NCBI GenBank assembly: GCA_001599595.1
Contig: BCHH01000001.1
Location: 4,121,068-4,185,067 of the forward strand
Length of the DNA: 64,000 bases
DNA from: Beverwykella pulmonaria
Lineage: Eukaryota > Ascomycota > Dothideomycetes > Pleosporales > Melanommataceae
Direction of reading: 5' to 3'
Shown: positions 23,704 to 34,630 of the stretch, piece by piece
Layout: each line of letters opens with the position of its first letter
Position numbering within the stretch: the stretch's first letter is position 1
Notes under the pieces: model-generated
What the model was told of the DNA's origin: nothing
The model's database searches: none
The model's input: only the letters and a program-made list of their open reading frames with translations
Made by a program: the position numbers and the translations under genes

Positions 23704-24197
23704 ATCTTTCTTCCTTGTTGTTGTTAACTTTTCTTCTAAGCGCATATTTCATGATCGGCTGCTTGGTTATGATGGTGATAAGGGATGGAATCGGTATACC
23801 TTCGTGCGAGCTGGTCTTAAGACCGCCTTTTCTCTTCAAAATGTTTCTGTATGCTTATAGGCTCGCAGGGGATGGGTGGGTATGTCGGATGCGATTACCA
23901 TTTTCTCTCTGACTTTAGTATGATAACTTTTAGATGGAGGACTCTTTCAAACGGATCTAATGTGACATTCATTTTGCTGGCTTTCAAAATTTCTCGAGTT
24001 TTATTGCTTGGATTGCACAGTATTGTGTGTACCTATCTTACTGCGTTGTGTCTCCCAATTGATTCCATCGTTTTCCTGCTGCGATCAGCATCACAAGGCT
24101 GAGGATTCAGTCATGTTTACGAAGGAGCCCAATACGAGCTCCTTCGTAACCCGCCCACTGCAAGCCACAGCAGAGCCATCGTACCGCAAAATATGGC
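23704..24197. other. SCC3 3' flank up to the transposon island
   Basis: No gene seen. It holds the 3' end of the SCC3 transcript and a strong hairpin at 24117-24149. Confidence 0.4.
24117..24149. repeat. 12-bp inverted repeat (hairpin)
   Basis: TTACGAAGGAGC at 24117-24128 is perfectly complementary to GCTCCTTCGTAA at 24138-24149, with a 9-nt loop. It lies about 50 bp before the outer transposon end. It could be a fold in an RNA 3' end, or a solo inverted repeat of another small element. Confidence 0.5.
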
Positions 24198-24250
24198 ACA
24201 AGAGGGTTATGCTAGGCTCAATCAGGCAGGTTGGTCCTCCAATTAGATGG
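24198..24250 (+). repeat. left terminal inverted repeat of the outer element
   Basis: A 53-bp arm, 51/53 identical to the reverse complement of 28941-28993. Confidence 0.75.
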
Positions 24251-24870
24251 GCCTTTTAATGCTTAGTGGAGCCGCTTAATCAGGGGCAATATCCCTTGGC
24301 ATCAAAATCTCTTTGCCACTTGCGACCCTCATCCTTCTCTATTCCATTACTGTATGCCATGCCTTGAGGTCACTTTAAATCAAGCATTGCTCTCTGGACT
24401 GATGGCCTGCCTGCTGCAGCTCCTATTACTTCTCTTGATCTGCCTATTGCACTTGCTGTACCATTTGTAAGGCCAGCTTTTGCCTCTACATGTTGTAAGG
24501 CTGGCACCAGGCCTGTACAGTGGCAGTATGGCTGAGATGTTATGTGATTTAGCCTATTAGTGTTCCCCCGCTGCCAATGTGGCTTAGCAGCAATTCATAT
24601 CTCCTACAATACACTCCTATCGACCCCAAACCCTTCTCTCAACCCTATTGCGAGACAACCTACCTGCATTACACTATTATTCTTTGGCTGCACTAGAGCT
24701 AATTATTGTTCTATCTCCTGCAACATTATCTATTGCGTTGTTGCGCTGTTTTGTTTGTGTATTAGAGCTCTGTTTGTGTGTTGCTATAGGAGATCTCAAC
24801 TCTACTACGTGTATATCAACCTGCTTGTGTTGCTGTTTACTTCTACTCTTTAGCTATGTAAAACACTCTA

Positions 24871-24878
24871 CTCCTGCT
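24871..24878 (+). repeat. left 8-bp target site duplication of the hAT element
   Basis: CTCCTGCT directly before the left inverted repeat; identical to 28099-28106. Confidence 0.85.
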
Positions 24879-24899
24879 CAGCGTGGAGGTCCGTACGTA
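24879..24899 (+). repeat. left hAT terminal inverted repeat (21 bp)
   Basis: Begins CAGCGTGGAGG; perfect reverse complement of 28078-28098. Confidence 0.85.
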
Positions 24900-25050
24900 T
24901 ACCGTATTCCGTATAATTTTGAGAGGTCTATACGGCCAAATTAGAGGCTCTGTACGTACGTACGGTGATAATTTGAGGAGGAGGACTTACGGGTCGTAAA
25001 CCAACTCGGTTACGTACGTACGGTAGCCGTTTTTACGGACCGTAGTACGG

Positions 25051-27300
25051 TCAAAACACGTGATTTTTGTGAGGCTCTATCAGAGCAGTGCGATTGGTGA
25101 GGTGGCTAGCAACAGCCTTGTTTTGAAGCCAGTTCTTCTGTAGCTGTAGCAACTCAATCATCACTCCACTAAGTTGATTTCTATCATCAGTAATAGTCCT
25201 CCGGCCCTTACTAAACGCTCTCTCGCACTCACATGACGTTGACAGTATAGAGAGGTAGTCTAGTGCCATGCGATAGAGCGTTGGGTAACATTGCCTGCCA
25301 ACCTCACTCCACTACTGTATAGGATTGTTGAGTCGCTGGTCATCAGTTTCATTGTAACGCGTAACGTCGATGTTATAGCTCTCATAGTAATCGTCCAACT
25401 TGCTGTAGGCCTTCTGTTGTTTAGCCCTGCCTTTCATGCCCATTATATAATAGGTATTAATATGGAGAGACCTCTTATAACAGCTCTCCAAAGTTGAGCC
25501 CTCAGGCAGCTTCTAGTAGAGCTCTACGCCCTGCTGCTCCTCATCAACCTTATCTTCCTCTTTAGCAATAAGATCCAGGTAATCCTCAAAGGCAGCCTTC
25601 ATATCCTTTTCAACTCAGCTGTAGTACAATTTATTATTTCTCTATGTCTACTTGAACCAAGCAATCCAGAGTTAAGGATTAAGTACTGTAGCAATTAAGT
25701 AGGGCAACAGCTCAGAGTCAAAAATTACCTTAGTCTAGTAAGTATTGAGCTTCTCAAAGCCTTAATTGACAGCACTCTTTAAGAAGCTATTTAGGTGTTA
25801 GATTAGTTGTAATTTCTGCTCACAGAGTTCCTCATCAAGTACATTAAGGTTGACAATTGTTTGCCAGAGAGAGCCAAAGCCTGACTTGCTAGTGTTGCCT
25901 TCTAGTCACTTAGTTATCTTATAGAATGGCTGTAGGAAGTTAGCAAGCTGTTTAGCCTTATCCCAGTCATTAGGTGTTATAGAATTAAGCGTCAAGTTAA
26001 AGCCATCATCCTCCTCATCTTCATATACGTCCTCCTTGCCATTGTTGCCTATTCTCTTTTTAACAGCTCTCCACTAATGTAGAAACTTATCAATAGTCTC
26101 ACGTAGCTCCCAGCAGCGGAGCAGCATAGAATAAACTAAGTACCACCTCACCCCGCCATTATTAAGTAAGCTAAGCGTTGTAAATCCAATTATACTAGTA
26201 TAGACCTCTATTTGAACTTCCTAGAAGAGTTCTTAGCGTTTAGTAGAGGCGTTAATTGTGTTAACAATGTTGTGTAGGCGTCTAATAACACCATGTTTTC
26301 AGAAGAGGGCAAACTAATGTTTAGGAGGAGCGTCAGCAAGAGAAGCCTCAAACTCTGTAATCCCATCTCTATAGATAATTAACTTAACAACAAGGTTAAT
26401 TATATGCCCAGCGCAGTGTATTCAATTCTCCTGCAAGAGCTCTATCCCAAGCTCCCTGTTAAGAGCAGTAATAAACGTAGAGTTGTTGTTGCTTGCATTG
26501 TCGCCTACAAAGTAGCAGAACTTTTCAACCACCTAGTATTCAACCAATACCTCTGCAACAATTATAGCCTGTCTCTCACTAGTATAATTGCCACACATGT
26601 TCTAGAAGGCAATAAGGAGATCACAGTAGTTTAAGTCAGCGTCTGTAGGTTGGTTATAAGCAGTAAGTCAGAGGTAAAAAATTTGACAATATTCGCCACC
26701 TTACGCACGGGCCACATACCAACAAAATAAGCTACTACGCCTAGGAAACTTAGGTGGTTTGGTGACGTCCAAATATCAACACTTAACACAACTGTACTAC
26801 AGGCCAGTTGTAGTAGGTTTATAATTTCCAGCCTCCTTCATGTGAGCGCCTTTGTTATATACTCAGCAAGCGTCTTGTGGTTGTTTGGCAGTGCAGCAAG
26901 AAGTTAAGGTTGATTCCAGGTGAGTAGCCCTCTCATAGCTGGCAATGTTGCCTGCCTCATTGAAAGATCGTGAGTAATAATCCAATCAACGTACGCGCTT
27001 ACTAACTCATCCTCCTGCCAGGGCAACTGTAAGAGTATATTATTTGTACCAGCTGCTGTACTAGCAGTGGCTTCCCAGGGACTGTTTGGCCTCAAGGTAG
27101 GTAGGTAGCCTAGGGCTAAGATTTGGTGCACCTTGTTAAGGTGCATACTAATATAATAAGTAGAATCAGAGAATTTGGCACAGTCGCGCTTGCCTATCTC
27201 ATGGCAGAGCCTACAAAGCCACACGCGTTTATACTAGCCATTACAATCCCTGTAAATTAAGTTGGCACTGTAGTTGTAAATTGCGGAACGTCAAGAGCCC
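25051..27300 (-). pseudogene. hAT transposase remnant
   Basis: At the C-terminal end (25051-25269) the hAT dimerisation region is still open, with ALDYLSILSTSCECERAFSK and GRRTITDDRNQLSG. At the N-terminal end (26904-27224) a BED-type zinc finger remains, with LCRLCHEIGKRDC and HLNKVH. Between them the frame can be followed but is interrupted many times. Stops stand where Gln or Trp would be expected, for example after LNP and after WFK near 25650-25690 (plus-strand coordinates). These are C-to-T/G-to-A type changes, the signature of RIP. No function remains. The direction is opposite to SCC3. Confidence 0.82.
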
Positions 27301-27744
27301 CCCTGCAGGTGCTGCTTGTTAACAACTTAGTAGCTAATTTAATCACTCTACAAACGCGTTTAGCCCTTCCAAATCTGGTCCCACTGCACTAGAAACTAAA
27401 CACCAAGCATATATAAGTTGGCACTATTCAGATAGTCGTAAGGAGGTAGTTCAGATAGAGCGGCTACAATAGAGGAAGGCGTCCCTTCTTGTAATAAGGA
27501 TGTTAATAATCAAGCTAATGCAGGAACAGGCAGCTTCCCAAGGCGCTTCAAGGCAGCTGCGTGGTAGGGCGATGCGCTGCTAGAGGAGGAGGCAATAGCT
27601 TATTAAGTAGGTTGGCTACTACGTGTAGAGCGTACAAAGTTATCCATAATAACAACAACAGTAGGTGGTTGAGCAGGTGTTAATACACACTGTATCTCAA
27701 TGAAAATCCTCCCTGGAGCCTCACTAACCTACCTAGGACTACCA

Positions 27745-27895
27745 CTCCAAAACAAGCCTCCACTACTCCAAATCAAGCCCCCAAAACAAGCCAAACAGGG
27801 CTCCCCAAAACAAGCCTCCAAAGTAGGCCTCCTACTACTCCAAATCAAGCCTACTAAACAAGCCAAAATGGCCCCCACACAAGCCTCCGCACAGA
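27745..27895. repeat. subterminal CAAGCC repeats inside the hAT right arm
   Basis: About seven copies of CAAAACAAGCC, CAAATCAAGCC or close variants occur at irregular spacing between the transposase start and the right end. They may be transposase-binding or promoter repeats. Confidence 0.5.
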
Positions 27896-28077
27896 CAAAT
27901 TATGACTCTAAAAATCAGCCTGTACGGACCATATACGCGTATATATACAGCTTCACCTACGTACGTACGCGTAAATCCACCATCTCAATTATTTACGTAC
28001 GGTCAAAAATATCCACAAAGGTGGCTACGTACGTACGGTGTACGGTGAACTTACGGTGCCGTAAAATACGACCGTAC

Positions 28078-28098
28078 TACGTACGGACCTCCACGCTG
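28078..28098 (-). repeat. right hAT terminal inverted repeat (21 bp)
   Basis: Perfect partner of 24879-24899. Confidence 0.85.
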
Positions 28099-28106
28099 CT
28101 CCTGCT
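28099..28106 (+). repeat. right 8-bp target site duplication of the hAT element
   Basis: CTCCTGCT directly after the right inverted repeat; identical to 24871-24878. Confidence 0.85.
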
Positions 28107-28293
28107 GCTATGTTTAAAAAGTTAATTTGGATAAATCCTATTTGGGACCGCAGCCTGTAATAATTAGCAGATTACCTAAGTCTTAATAGCTAAAAGCTCA
28201 CGTCTTACAGTGCCAGCTGCAACGCTGCTTCCGTAGGACTCTCCTCCTATAGAGAGCCCTGCACCACCACCACCGCCACTACATCCTCACTAT

Positions 28294-28343
28294 CCTCCTC
28301 CTCCTCCTCCTCCTCCTCCTCCTCCTCCTCCTCCTCCTCCTCC
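28294..28343 (+). repeat. (CCT)n microsatellite
   Basis: A run of 50 bases of uninterrupted CCT repeat in the right arm of the outer element. Confidence 0.9.
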
Positions 28344-28940
28344 ATCGCCCGCCTCCCCGCCACCGCCTCTACTACTGGATGTACCGGCCCTAGGCCCACC
28401 GCCGCGATTGCCGTTGTGAGTAACGCTATGAGACTGTACAGGTGACAGAAAGCTAATGTAGTAGTAGTTCTTCTAGGCTTTTAAGTCCTCCATTATCTCC
28501 AGAAAGACTATCCCTAGGGCCTACAGGAGCTAGGACGCCAGCTCTTGTAGCACAAGCTACACCAGAGAAGAGGGGAAGGGGACGCCCTCTGTTAACTAAA
28601 GCTGGTTGCGCAGAGCAGAAGAAGCGCCGCGCGGCGCAGAAGAAGGCAAGGAGGGAGAAGGCAAGGAAGGAGGGCAAGAAGGAGTGCAAAAAGCCTGAGT
28701 AGTTTTTACAATATTTGTAATCTGCTGTATAACTATTAGAATAGAACATGCACAATACAGTAACATTAACCTGGGGCCATTTATTTGACAACTAACTAAT
28801 AATAACAGCCCTAGGAACTTACAGACGAGCTTATACTTGCCTGTAGCCATGGCCAACGCAAGAACACAGTTACACGCAGTGAAGATGAGTTTGACGTTGA
28901 TTCCCCGCGATTACAATGCATTAAACGGCCCCATCAGCAG

Positions 28941-28993
28941 CCATCTAATTGGAGGACCGACCTACCTGATTGAGCCTAGCATAACCCTCTTGT
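28941..28993 (-). repeat. right terminal inverted repeat of the outer element
   Basis: Partner of 24198-24250. Just inside it the right arm carries about nine extra bases before the similarity resumes (GGCC..TTTAATGC on both arms). Confidence 0.75.
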
Positions 28994-29131
28994 ACCAGAT
29001 TTTGTGGTAATACAGTAATTAGGTCGAAACTGCTCGTGTAACTATAATGGAAGGCTGCTGAATTCCCGCCTTCCACTTTCATATATATCGCCCTCTCCCC
29101 TGTCACCCCAGAGTAGACCTTATCCCCACAT

Positions 29132-30266
29132 ATGACCTCTCGCCTTAACCCTCCCGGTCGTGACACAGTGTGCTCGTCGGCCATCATGTCCACCACCACA
29201 CGCACGACCAGCTACATATCCGACTCGATCTCCATAGCGTCTTACAACCGCGGTCCTATCACTAGTGTCTTCGTGCCCGCAGCCTCGTGCCTCGAAACGT
29301 TGACGCTCGACCCGACCTCACACTCTTACTTGTACTTTGGGCATGATGCTAATGATAATTTGGATGTTGACTGTTATCCGATGGGGACGGTGTCATCGAG
29401 CCAGTTGCAGTCGATGGGCGCGTGGGATAATTATTACTGTGAGATATGTTGGATGAGGAGGGAGAGTAGGTGAGGACTGTTGCTAATGCTGGCAATGAGA
29501 GCAGATAGTCCAGCGATATGTCCCAGTGCCTGGGAAGTAGTCACGACTTTTATATCCACGGTTCCTGGCAATGATGGGTATATACCTATTCTACTAGGCG
29601 CGGATACTACGGCTGTGCTGTGCTGTCCATCGTACGTGCTTGCCCTCCTCTATTTGAAAGAAAAGTGACGAGTTGTGAAGAGGATACTCGTACAGCGACT
29701 TAGGCCACCGATGCGTGTCCACCATCACGGAAAACCAAGTCTTGACGTACATCAACGCGAGTAAGAATGTCGGAGGCTGGGATCGGGGCAACGCATCGTC
29801 CGCTACCTTTTCATCCGACGCACAGGTGAGAGGGGATGGGGTGCCGATTTGGTGGCAGAGGGCAGATGAGTCGGTTCGGGCGGCGGCTTCGAGTAGGACG
29901 CCGAGTGCGACTTCGACCATAGAGACAACAACGACTGGAACGGCGGCACCCGCGTCCACAACCTCGATGATGACTTCCAAGGCTACAACTACATCCACCC
30001 CCACCATGCAACCCCCAGCCAGTTTCCCCACTGGCGCAAAGATAGGGCTAGGGCTGGGTATACCGTTCGCTGTTATTGTGGGGCTGGCAATCGGGTACTT
30101 TATGTTTCGCCGCCGAGAGACACAACGTGTTTTGAATGCTGGTACTGGATATGAAGATTACGGGTTGCAGACTGTGCATGAGCTTCGAAGTGGGCCTGTG
30201 CCTGAACTTCACAGTGGGCCTGAGCAGTACTATTCCACACATGAACTTCCGGAGTTGAGGCTGTGA
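29132..30266 (+). CDS. single-pass membrane protein with Cys-rich ectodomain and Ser/Thr stalk
   Basis: Exons 29132-29438, 29505-29631 and 29696-30266 (introns 66 and 64 nt; phases 1 and 2 agree) give 334 residues. The ectodomain contains the junction YYSPAICPSAW formed by the first splice, and AVLCCPS before the second. This CPS...CCPS pattern is known from many uncharacterised Pezizomycotina surface proteins. A Ser/Thr-rich stalk follows, then one membrane helix (IGLGLGIPFAVIVGLAIGY, about residues 260-281) with an RRR stop-transfer, and a short tail with repeated HEL/PEL motifs. No classical signal peptide is obvious at the chosen ATG, so the topology is inferred from RRR after the helix. 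It may be a cell-surface or wall-sensing protein, but no partner is known. It starts 138 bp after the transposon island. Confidence 0.8.
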
Positions 30267-30827
30267 TTACTTGTGTCACTGACAAGAAATCGTTGAATTG
30301 GCATGCTTGGTTACGAATAAAGAAATGGAGATACGAAGGTGCTCAGACAGATTTTTGGAATCTGGTGATTATTGATACAGCTAACATCCCCAAACAGAGG
30401 GCGCGGATGCAATGCTGAAGTATTTAATTTAGTTGAGGGAAGTGATGTATGGACGTGAATTCGAAGGCTAAGAAAAAGGGTGAGTGGGTAAAAAATTAGG
30501 AGCCAAATCTTCATAGAGCACAGTCGCGGCGCAATGGGAACGTATGGGGAGGAAGGGGAAGAAGGTGACAAGGGAGAGAACGGCAATTTTAACTACCTGT
30601 AGATGGGTTAGGGAAGAACCGCGGCGCCAACCTTGACTTTACTGCGCTATCCGACGGTTTAGTATGGTGACTATAACTTGAATGCGTCTAGTACGAGACC
30701 TACCTTGCTGGCTGTCAGATCTTCTCATGAGACAGTGAAATCGTGACATGTAACCATTATGCTCGTCGAGTACCACATATCATAAGCTAGGGTATCTAAG
30801 TATCCATCTCAATCCTTGTTTCATCAT
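30267..30827. other. convergent intergenic, no gene seen
   Basis: Lies between two converging genes. A purine-rich plus strand (AGGGGAAGAAGG near 30550) gives a false open frame on the minus strand. No motif is seen. Confidence 0.45.
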
Positions 30828-31841
30828 CTATCCTTCTCTCTTCGCCGCCATCAGCGCCCGGTATGTATCAATGATCGTCTGTCTCTGTTCACCAAGTTCT
30901 TCCCTCTTTCTTAAGCTTCCCGCCTTGTTTGGCACATTGCCCACGTTAACTTTAGCCCCATTCTTCACTTTGAAAATCTCTCTTGGAATCCTATCAAACG
31001 TCGGCGGCGCCTGCACAACATCATGGAGGCCTTTCCTCTGCGCTCTACTCTTCTTCAGGGCCTCCCACGGATCCTCTTTATCGTCCACTTCGCCAGCCAC
31101 GAGTCTTCGTTTCGACTTCTTCTTACTGCCCTTCTTACCACCTTCCGAGGGTAGATCAGTGGTTCTGTCTTCCCACAATGCGTCTGCCTCATCCTGCTCC
31201 TCCTCCGCGAGTTCTTGTGCTTCGAGTTCCTTGTCCCGAATTCGAATCTCTTCCTTTCGCCATCCTTCCTGGAGTTTCTTGAGCTTCTTTTCGTGCCTTG
31301 TGACGCGGTGGTCACGCACGCCAGGAATCTTTTTGCCATTGCGGTTTACACCGCTAAGCGGTAGGGCTTGGTTGACTCTCTGTGCGAATTCGGAGAGCCG
31401 TTCGCCGGGCTGTATGGTGAGTTTTGGTTGCGATTGCGCCTCGCTGTCTATTGTGTCGGTTTCTGCAGGCTCAGCGGTGTCTTCACTCTTCGGCGTGGGT
31501 TTCCTCTTCTTGGACTTGGGTTTCGGGCCGTCGTCGAGTCCCGTGCGGTTCTTGCCCCGCGCTTTGAATGCCATGAGGCGTGAGAAAGCCTTCGGTGTGT
31601 CGTCTGCACCGTAGCCATTATCCTTTGCGGACACATTGGGGTTCAGTTTCGCCTTTTTGGTGTGCCGAGGGGCAGGGTTGGCATCGCGACCTTTGCTAAC
31701 GGGGAGGGGCGTTGCGCGGATCGTGGGTGGGAGGTCAAAGCTACATAGATATTAGAAGGCGGGAGGGAATGGGAGAGTAGATGAATGGGAGGCGTACTGC
31801 GATTCGTCGCCGTCGAATCTCCGCTTGTGTTTGTGCGGCAT
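30828..31841 (-). CDS. conserved fungal basic protein, nuclear/nucleolar type
   Basis: Exon 1 is 31798-31841 and exon 2 is 30828-31740 on the minus strand (57-nt intron, GTACGC to GTAG, phase 2), giving 318 residues. The short first exon encodes MPHKHKRRFDGDES, and exon 2 continues with LPPTIRATPLPVSKGRDANP. The protein is rich in Lys/Arg and Glu, with predicted coiled coil around RVTRHEKKLKKLQEGWRKEE and a basic cluster KKGSKKKSKRR. The N-terminal KHKRR and the composition suggest a nucleolar or ribosome-biogenesis role, but I cannot name the family with confidence. It faces AIM6 across a 1.2-kb shared promoter region. Confidence 0.75.
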
Positions 31842-33027
31842 TGTGATTGTGTCTGGACAATTTTTTGGTCGTCCACAAAAAGTTTCGAGGATGCGAAACC
31901 TGGGGAGCTAAGCTTTCTCTTGGCGCCATGCACTGTCACATGTCGCACACATTCACCCACTTGCCGAAATCGCACATCGATTTGGTCATTGTTAGAGTAT
32001 GGGTTTGTTCGAGGTAAAGTGCTGGTCTTCTCGGAGCTCATCTCACATCATGTTTCATGTCCTCGGATATGCAGAGTAAGATTGTCTCTATTTTCGAATC
32101 ATTGCGAAGGCTGAGCCACGACAATGCCCACTCGGTATGCAGGGTCTCTCAACCAAGATGGGGGATGTGGCTGCAACCAATTCCAAAGTTGCTTGATATC
32201 TATCGATAACGCGTCTGGTCTGGCGACGTGCAAGACAACCTCAGCATGGTTTATTCTTCTGTTGGTGAGGTTGAGGCAATTTTTCGGAGGTTGAAACTAT
32301 GAACGAAGGAGAGAGCACATGATGTTGTTGAGCCCACCTTGAGGGAGGGGATCTCGTCGCGCTGGTGCGGCAGAAGCGCACGGATTCCGACACTCTTGGC
32401 TTACCGGGCCGCACGTTGATGAACTTATATGGGCAGTCCAGAGCCAGCTCGAAGTCGCATAAGTGAAGCTCGAAAAGCATACCGAACCAATCAGATCGAC
32501 CGAAGGACACCGTGGGCTGAAGAGGGGACCGACCGTTTTCAAAAACTCCCTTGATCGCACCATTGTGAAGTATATCACCCCTTCACATTGACCACTTCAC
32601 TCTTACGACGCTCGACATCGTTTTTGGAGCAGCTTGCGAAAACCTCGTTTGAATACGCTGCCTCCGTACTCGAACCGACCCCACCAGACTCACCTTAGCC
32701 TGCGTCGCAAAGCCTCCCTTTTGGGGTTTCCTACCACCGTTGTCTGGACTGCGAATGACCACGGCTAGAGCGTTGTGGCGCCTCCTAGATTGAGCATTGC
32801 GTTTAAAGGCCTTGCGACCCTAGACGCTTTGCTCCAAAGTTGAGTAGGCACCTCTCGCCTTTCACCACCCACATCGCTGCTCTCCAGGGAATCCGTCCTT
32901 AGCATCGGATTATTTGAGAGGGGTTCCTCTGCCTTTCCATCGCGCCCCGCAAAGAACGTGCGCTGGCGATCTGCCCGATCGCGGCAGGGTGTCTCATTGG
33001 CTCGCCTCGTCTCGTACCTGACGAAAT
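31842..33027. other. 1.2-kb divergent promoter region
   Basis: No gene is supported. It separates the minus-strand basic protein from AIM6. An ACGCGT hexamer occurs near 32208, but neither neighbour is an obvious cell-cycle gene. CT-rich leader sequence precedes 33028. Confidence 0.4.
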
Positions 33028-34630
33028 ATGCCTCGTTCCGACTTCGATTCCTCTGACCTCGACATCCCTCTCAAGGCCGCACCGATCGTATCGTTGCGCA
33101 CGCTGGAAAATGGCAACGACTTCAAAGATGGCGAGCTGACACAGCGGCCTAGTGTTTGGAGACGAGCCTTGAGTATGTTGAGGCGGCGCAATGGAAATGA
33201 CAGGCGGCAGGGGCGCGAGTTGGGCAAATTTTCGCTGGTTGAAGAGACGGATAGAGCGATTTGGAGGCGGAGACGGTGGTCAAGGTGGTTCAAAGGGCTG
33301 AGACTCTTCTTGGTGTTGCCAGTGGTGACACTCCTCTTTTTGTAAGTCTGTTTTCATCAACATCTCCGCGTGGTTCCGGGCACGTGGATATCTGCCCACC
33401 AGACGAAACCTGAGGCTCGACATGTCTTCCAGGAATCTGGAGAAGCATTTCAAGGTCAAATTGATCTTCTGCCTTCGACTACGATTTCTCACCTAGCAAG
33501 GGGAGCTTCTGTGTCTTCTACCAATCTCCATTCATACACAACCCCTAAGGTTCGATTCAATGCTGACCCAACAATGTAGCGGCATCATTCACGTTATCAA
33601 TGTATCGATGTCTCTCGTCCCCATATTTTTTGATTCCCCTTCCCCCTCCTTCCTCCCTCCCTGGGGCCAGCCCGGCCAGCTGGATGCGGGATTATCGTCC
33701 TACCCGACAGGCCTCACCCGCGGTGTCATTCCCGTCCATTGCCACTCACACAACGACTATTGGCGGCAAATTCCACTCTACGAAGCGCTTCGTTACGGCT
33801 GCACCGGCGTCGAAGCCGACGTCTGGCTCTTCTCCAACGAGCTCTTTGTAGGCCACAGCACCAATTCGCTAACCCGCAATCAAACATTTCGCTCCATGTA
33901 TGTGGACCCTCTGGTCGCCCTCCTGGAACAACAGAATGTTGGTAACGACTTCACCGCTACCACATCTGCGAAGAATGGCATCTTTGAAACAGACCCCGCG
34001 CAGACTCTTGTCCTACTCGTCGACTTCAAAAACGAGGGCGCAGACATCTACCCCGTGGTATCTGAGCAGATCTCCGCATTTCGCGAGAAGGGGTATCTGT
34101 CATACTTTGACGGGAAGACCACCGTAAGCGGTCCAATCACTGTGGTGGCAACAGGAAACGCACCTTTCGACCTTATCACTAAAAATGAAACATATCGGGA
34201 TATTTTCTTCGATGCCCCGCTGGATAGAATGTACCAAGAGCCTGCTGACGTTTCCTCCGATATTGCCAAAGTCGTCGGCCTACCTCTCGCCCGGACATCT
34301 GGTCAGGGTACCGTCGGTACCACGGCAGACTCCCACTTCGACTTCTCCAACTCTTTTTACGCCTCTGTCTCTTTCAAGAAGTCTATCGGTGTTCTTTGGG
34401 GTGGGCGTATTTCGTCCAAGCAACTCGACCTCATCCGGGGCCAGATCCGTGGCGCGAGAGCCAGGGGCTTGAAGCCGAGATATTGGGGCACACCGAGTTG
34501 GCCTGTTGGCCTGAGAAATAGGGTGTGGAAGACGCTGGTAGAAGAGGGCGTAGAGTATCTAAACGGCGATGATTTGAGCGCGATGACAAGGGGTGACTGG
34601 GAGCTCAAGAAGCATTGGGGATGGATCTAG
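33028..34630 (+). CDS. AIM6-family PLC-like phosphodiesterase, membrane anchored
   Basis: Exons 33028-33341 and 33580-34630 (238-nt intron, GTAAGT to GTAG, phase 2) give 454 residues. An N-terminal cytosolic part rich in Arg leads to a hydrophobic anchor (about residues 91-120) that spans the splice junction. The catalytic-like TIM-barrel domain follows. HCHSHNDYW, then GVEADVW and LFVGHS, provide the His, Glu and Asp positions used by PI-PLC/GDPD-like enzymes, and the end has RYWGTPSWPVGLRNRVW. This matches Aim6 (altered inheritance of mitochondria 6), whose substrate is not established. The long intron could be mistaken for two genes, but phase and anchor continuity support one. Confidence 0.85.

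Larger units (their letters stand above)
24879..28098 (-). mobile_element. degenerate hAT-family DNA transposon (3.22 kb)
   Basis: Both ends carry the same 21-bp terminal inverted repeat beginning CAGCGTGGAGG. The element is flanked by a perfect 8-bp target duplication CTCCTGCT, the size expected of hAT elements. The transposase lies on the minus strand and is full of stops. Both subterminal zones (about 24900-25060 and 27940-28090) repeat ACGTACGTACGG-type motifs, as transposase-binding subterminal repeats do in hAT elements. The exact duplication and repeats suggest a fairly recent insertion that was then mutated. Confidence 0.9.
24198..28993. mobile_element. outer DNA element with 53-bp terminal inverted repeats, carrying a nested hAT
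   Basis: The first 53 bases (24198-24250) match the reverse complement of the last 53 (28941-28993) at 51 positions. Both ends begin ACAAGAGGGTTATGC reading inward. Removing the nested hAT copy and one 8-bp duplication leaves about 1.57 kb, so this is probably a non-autonomous or decayed DNA transposon. No target duplication could be recognised (the flanking bases are GC... and ...AC), so I cannot assign a superfamily. The right arm includes a CCT microsatellite and a Lys/Arg-rich frame at about 28560-28700 with an AT-hook-like KRGRGRP. No transposase is recognised in the outer element. Confidence 0.65.

Noticed and set aside
24560..24944. Two hydrophobic plus-strand frames of about 98 residues before the hAT element
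   Set aside because: They overlap each other and the second runs across the element border; the Cys/Leu-rich composition arises from CT-rich DNA.
27700..28125. 141-residue frame at the right end of the hAT element
   Set aside because: Built from subterminal repeats and crosses the inverted repeat; not a gene.
30871..31614. 247-residue plus-strand frame opposite the basic protein
   Set aside because: Antisense shadow of a Lys/Glu-rich gene, which explains its Ser/Phe/Leu richness.
32190..32220. ACGCGT near 32208 as a cell-cycle box
   Set aside because: A single copy, far from both neighbouring starts, and neither neighbour is an S-phase gene.
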